Shown here: piece after piece, positions 5,670 through 5,755 of the stretch
How positions within the stretch are numbered: the first letter of the stretch is position 1
Layout of the letters: each line of letters begins with the position of its first letter
Assembly (NCBI GenBank): GCA_013694685.1
Contig: JACDBY010000292.1
Coordinates: 1-5,755 of the forward strand
Direction of reading: 5' to 3'
DNA: 5,755 nucleotides
DNA from: Actinomycetota bacterium
GTDB lineage: Bacteria > Actinomycetota > Thermoleophilia > Gaiellales > Gaiellaceae
Position numbers and translations under genes: made by a program
The notes under the pieces: generated by a model
Seen by the model: the letters and a program-made list of their open reading frames with translations, nothing else
Databases searched by the model: none
Told to the model about the DNA's origin: nothing

Positions 5670-5755
5670 CGCAGCATCCTTTCGAAGTCGAGCTCGTCCT
5701 CGCTGAGCAGCACGTGCGAATACGTGTTCGCCGTCACCGCGAGGTTGCGTTGGCC
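5666..5755 (-). CDS. Tyrosine recombinase/phage-type integrase, C-terminal 29 residues
   Basis: Only the tail of the gene is present; it enters from the right edge. The residues LAVTANTYSHVL followed by LSEDELDFERMLR match the end of the catalytic domain of tyrosine recombinases. These enzymes cut and rejoin DNA at attachment sites through a covalent 3'-phosphotyrosine. The Tyr codon at 5722–5720 is the expected nucleophile. The position before RNLAV is Gln where many family members have His (GH motif); I recall GQ as a frequent variant in actinobacterial integrases. The stop TGA at 5668–5666 overlaps the ATG of the small gene downstream. An acidic tail after the Tyr is typical of actinophage and integrative-element integrases. 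This indicates an integrated mobile element, or its relic, to the right. Confidence 0.85.
   Translation of the reverse strand, partial: GQRNLAVTANTYSHVLLSEDELDFERMLR

Overview
The window is strongly GC-rich, with G or C at most third codon positions. The gene content fits a high-GC Gram-positive bacterium of the Actinomycetota, possibly the Thermoleophilia. The pointers are a hydrolase–class III cyclase fusion, a secreted lamin-tail-domain protein, a CorA of this type and an actinobacterial-style tyrosine recombinase tail. The lineage is inferred from gene families, not from a marker gene.

Left part (1–3238), minus strand throughout. In transcription order this is an MFS efflux-type transporter (3238–1991), a 190-nt gap, an alpha/beta-hydrolase–adenylate/guanylate cyclase fusion (1800–439), a short gap with a good promoter candidate (423–395), and the N-terminal third of a CorA-type Mg2+/divalent cation channel that runs off the left edge (353–1). 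The natural ATG start of corA lies in a different frame from the conserved body, so either the gene begins at a TTG or its 5' end is frameshifted.

Middle (3239–3442) is a divergent regulatory region of 204 nt. It holds four helically phased 11-bp TGTG units (3326–3369), a small dyad (3272–3288), and a hairpin that pairs with the ribosome binding site of the next gene (3426–3439).

Right-centre (3443–5322), plus strand, is a two-gene secreted cassette with a 4-nt ATGA overlap. The first protein has a signal peptide, a lamin tail domain and a C-terminal beta domain laid out like a WxL cell-wall-binding domain, with Tyr/Phe in place of the Trp residues. The second is a secreted, Arg-rich protein of two Ig-like domains, reminiscent of WxL-interacting (DUF916-type) proteins. 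I read them as an exported surface complex; this is the most novel content of the window. The cassette ends at a strong hairpin (5360–5392) that could serve as a bidirectional terminator.

Right end (5445–5755), minus strand, is the extreme C-terminus of a tyrosine recombinase containing the catalytic Tyr. It overlaps by 4 nt a 75-codon small gene that is broken by two compensating frameshifts. This looks like the border of an integrated element extending beyond the right edge. A tRNA T-loop-like decamer (5355–5364) is a weak candidate for an attachment-site remnant. No rRNA, intact tRNA, CRISPR array or insertion sequence was seen.
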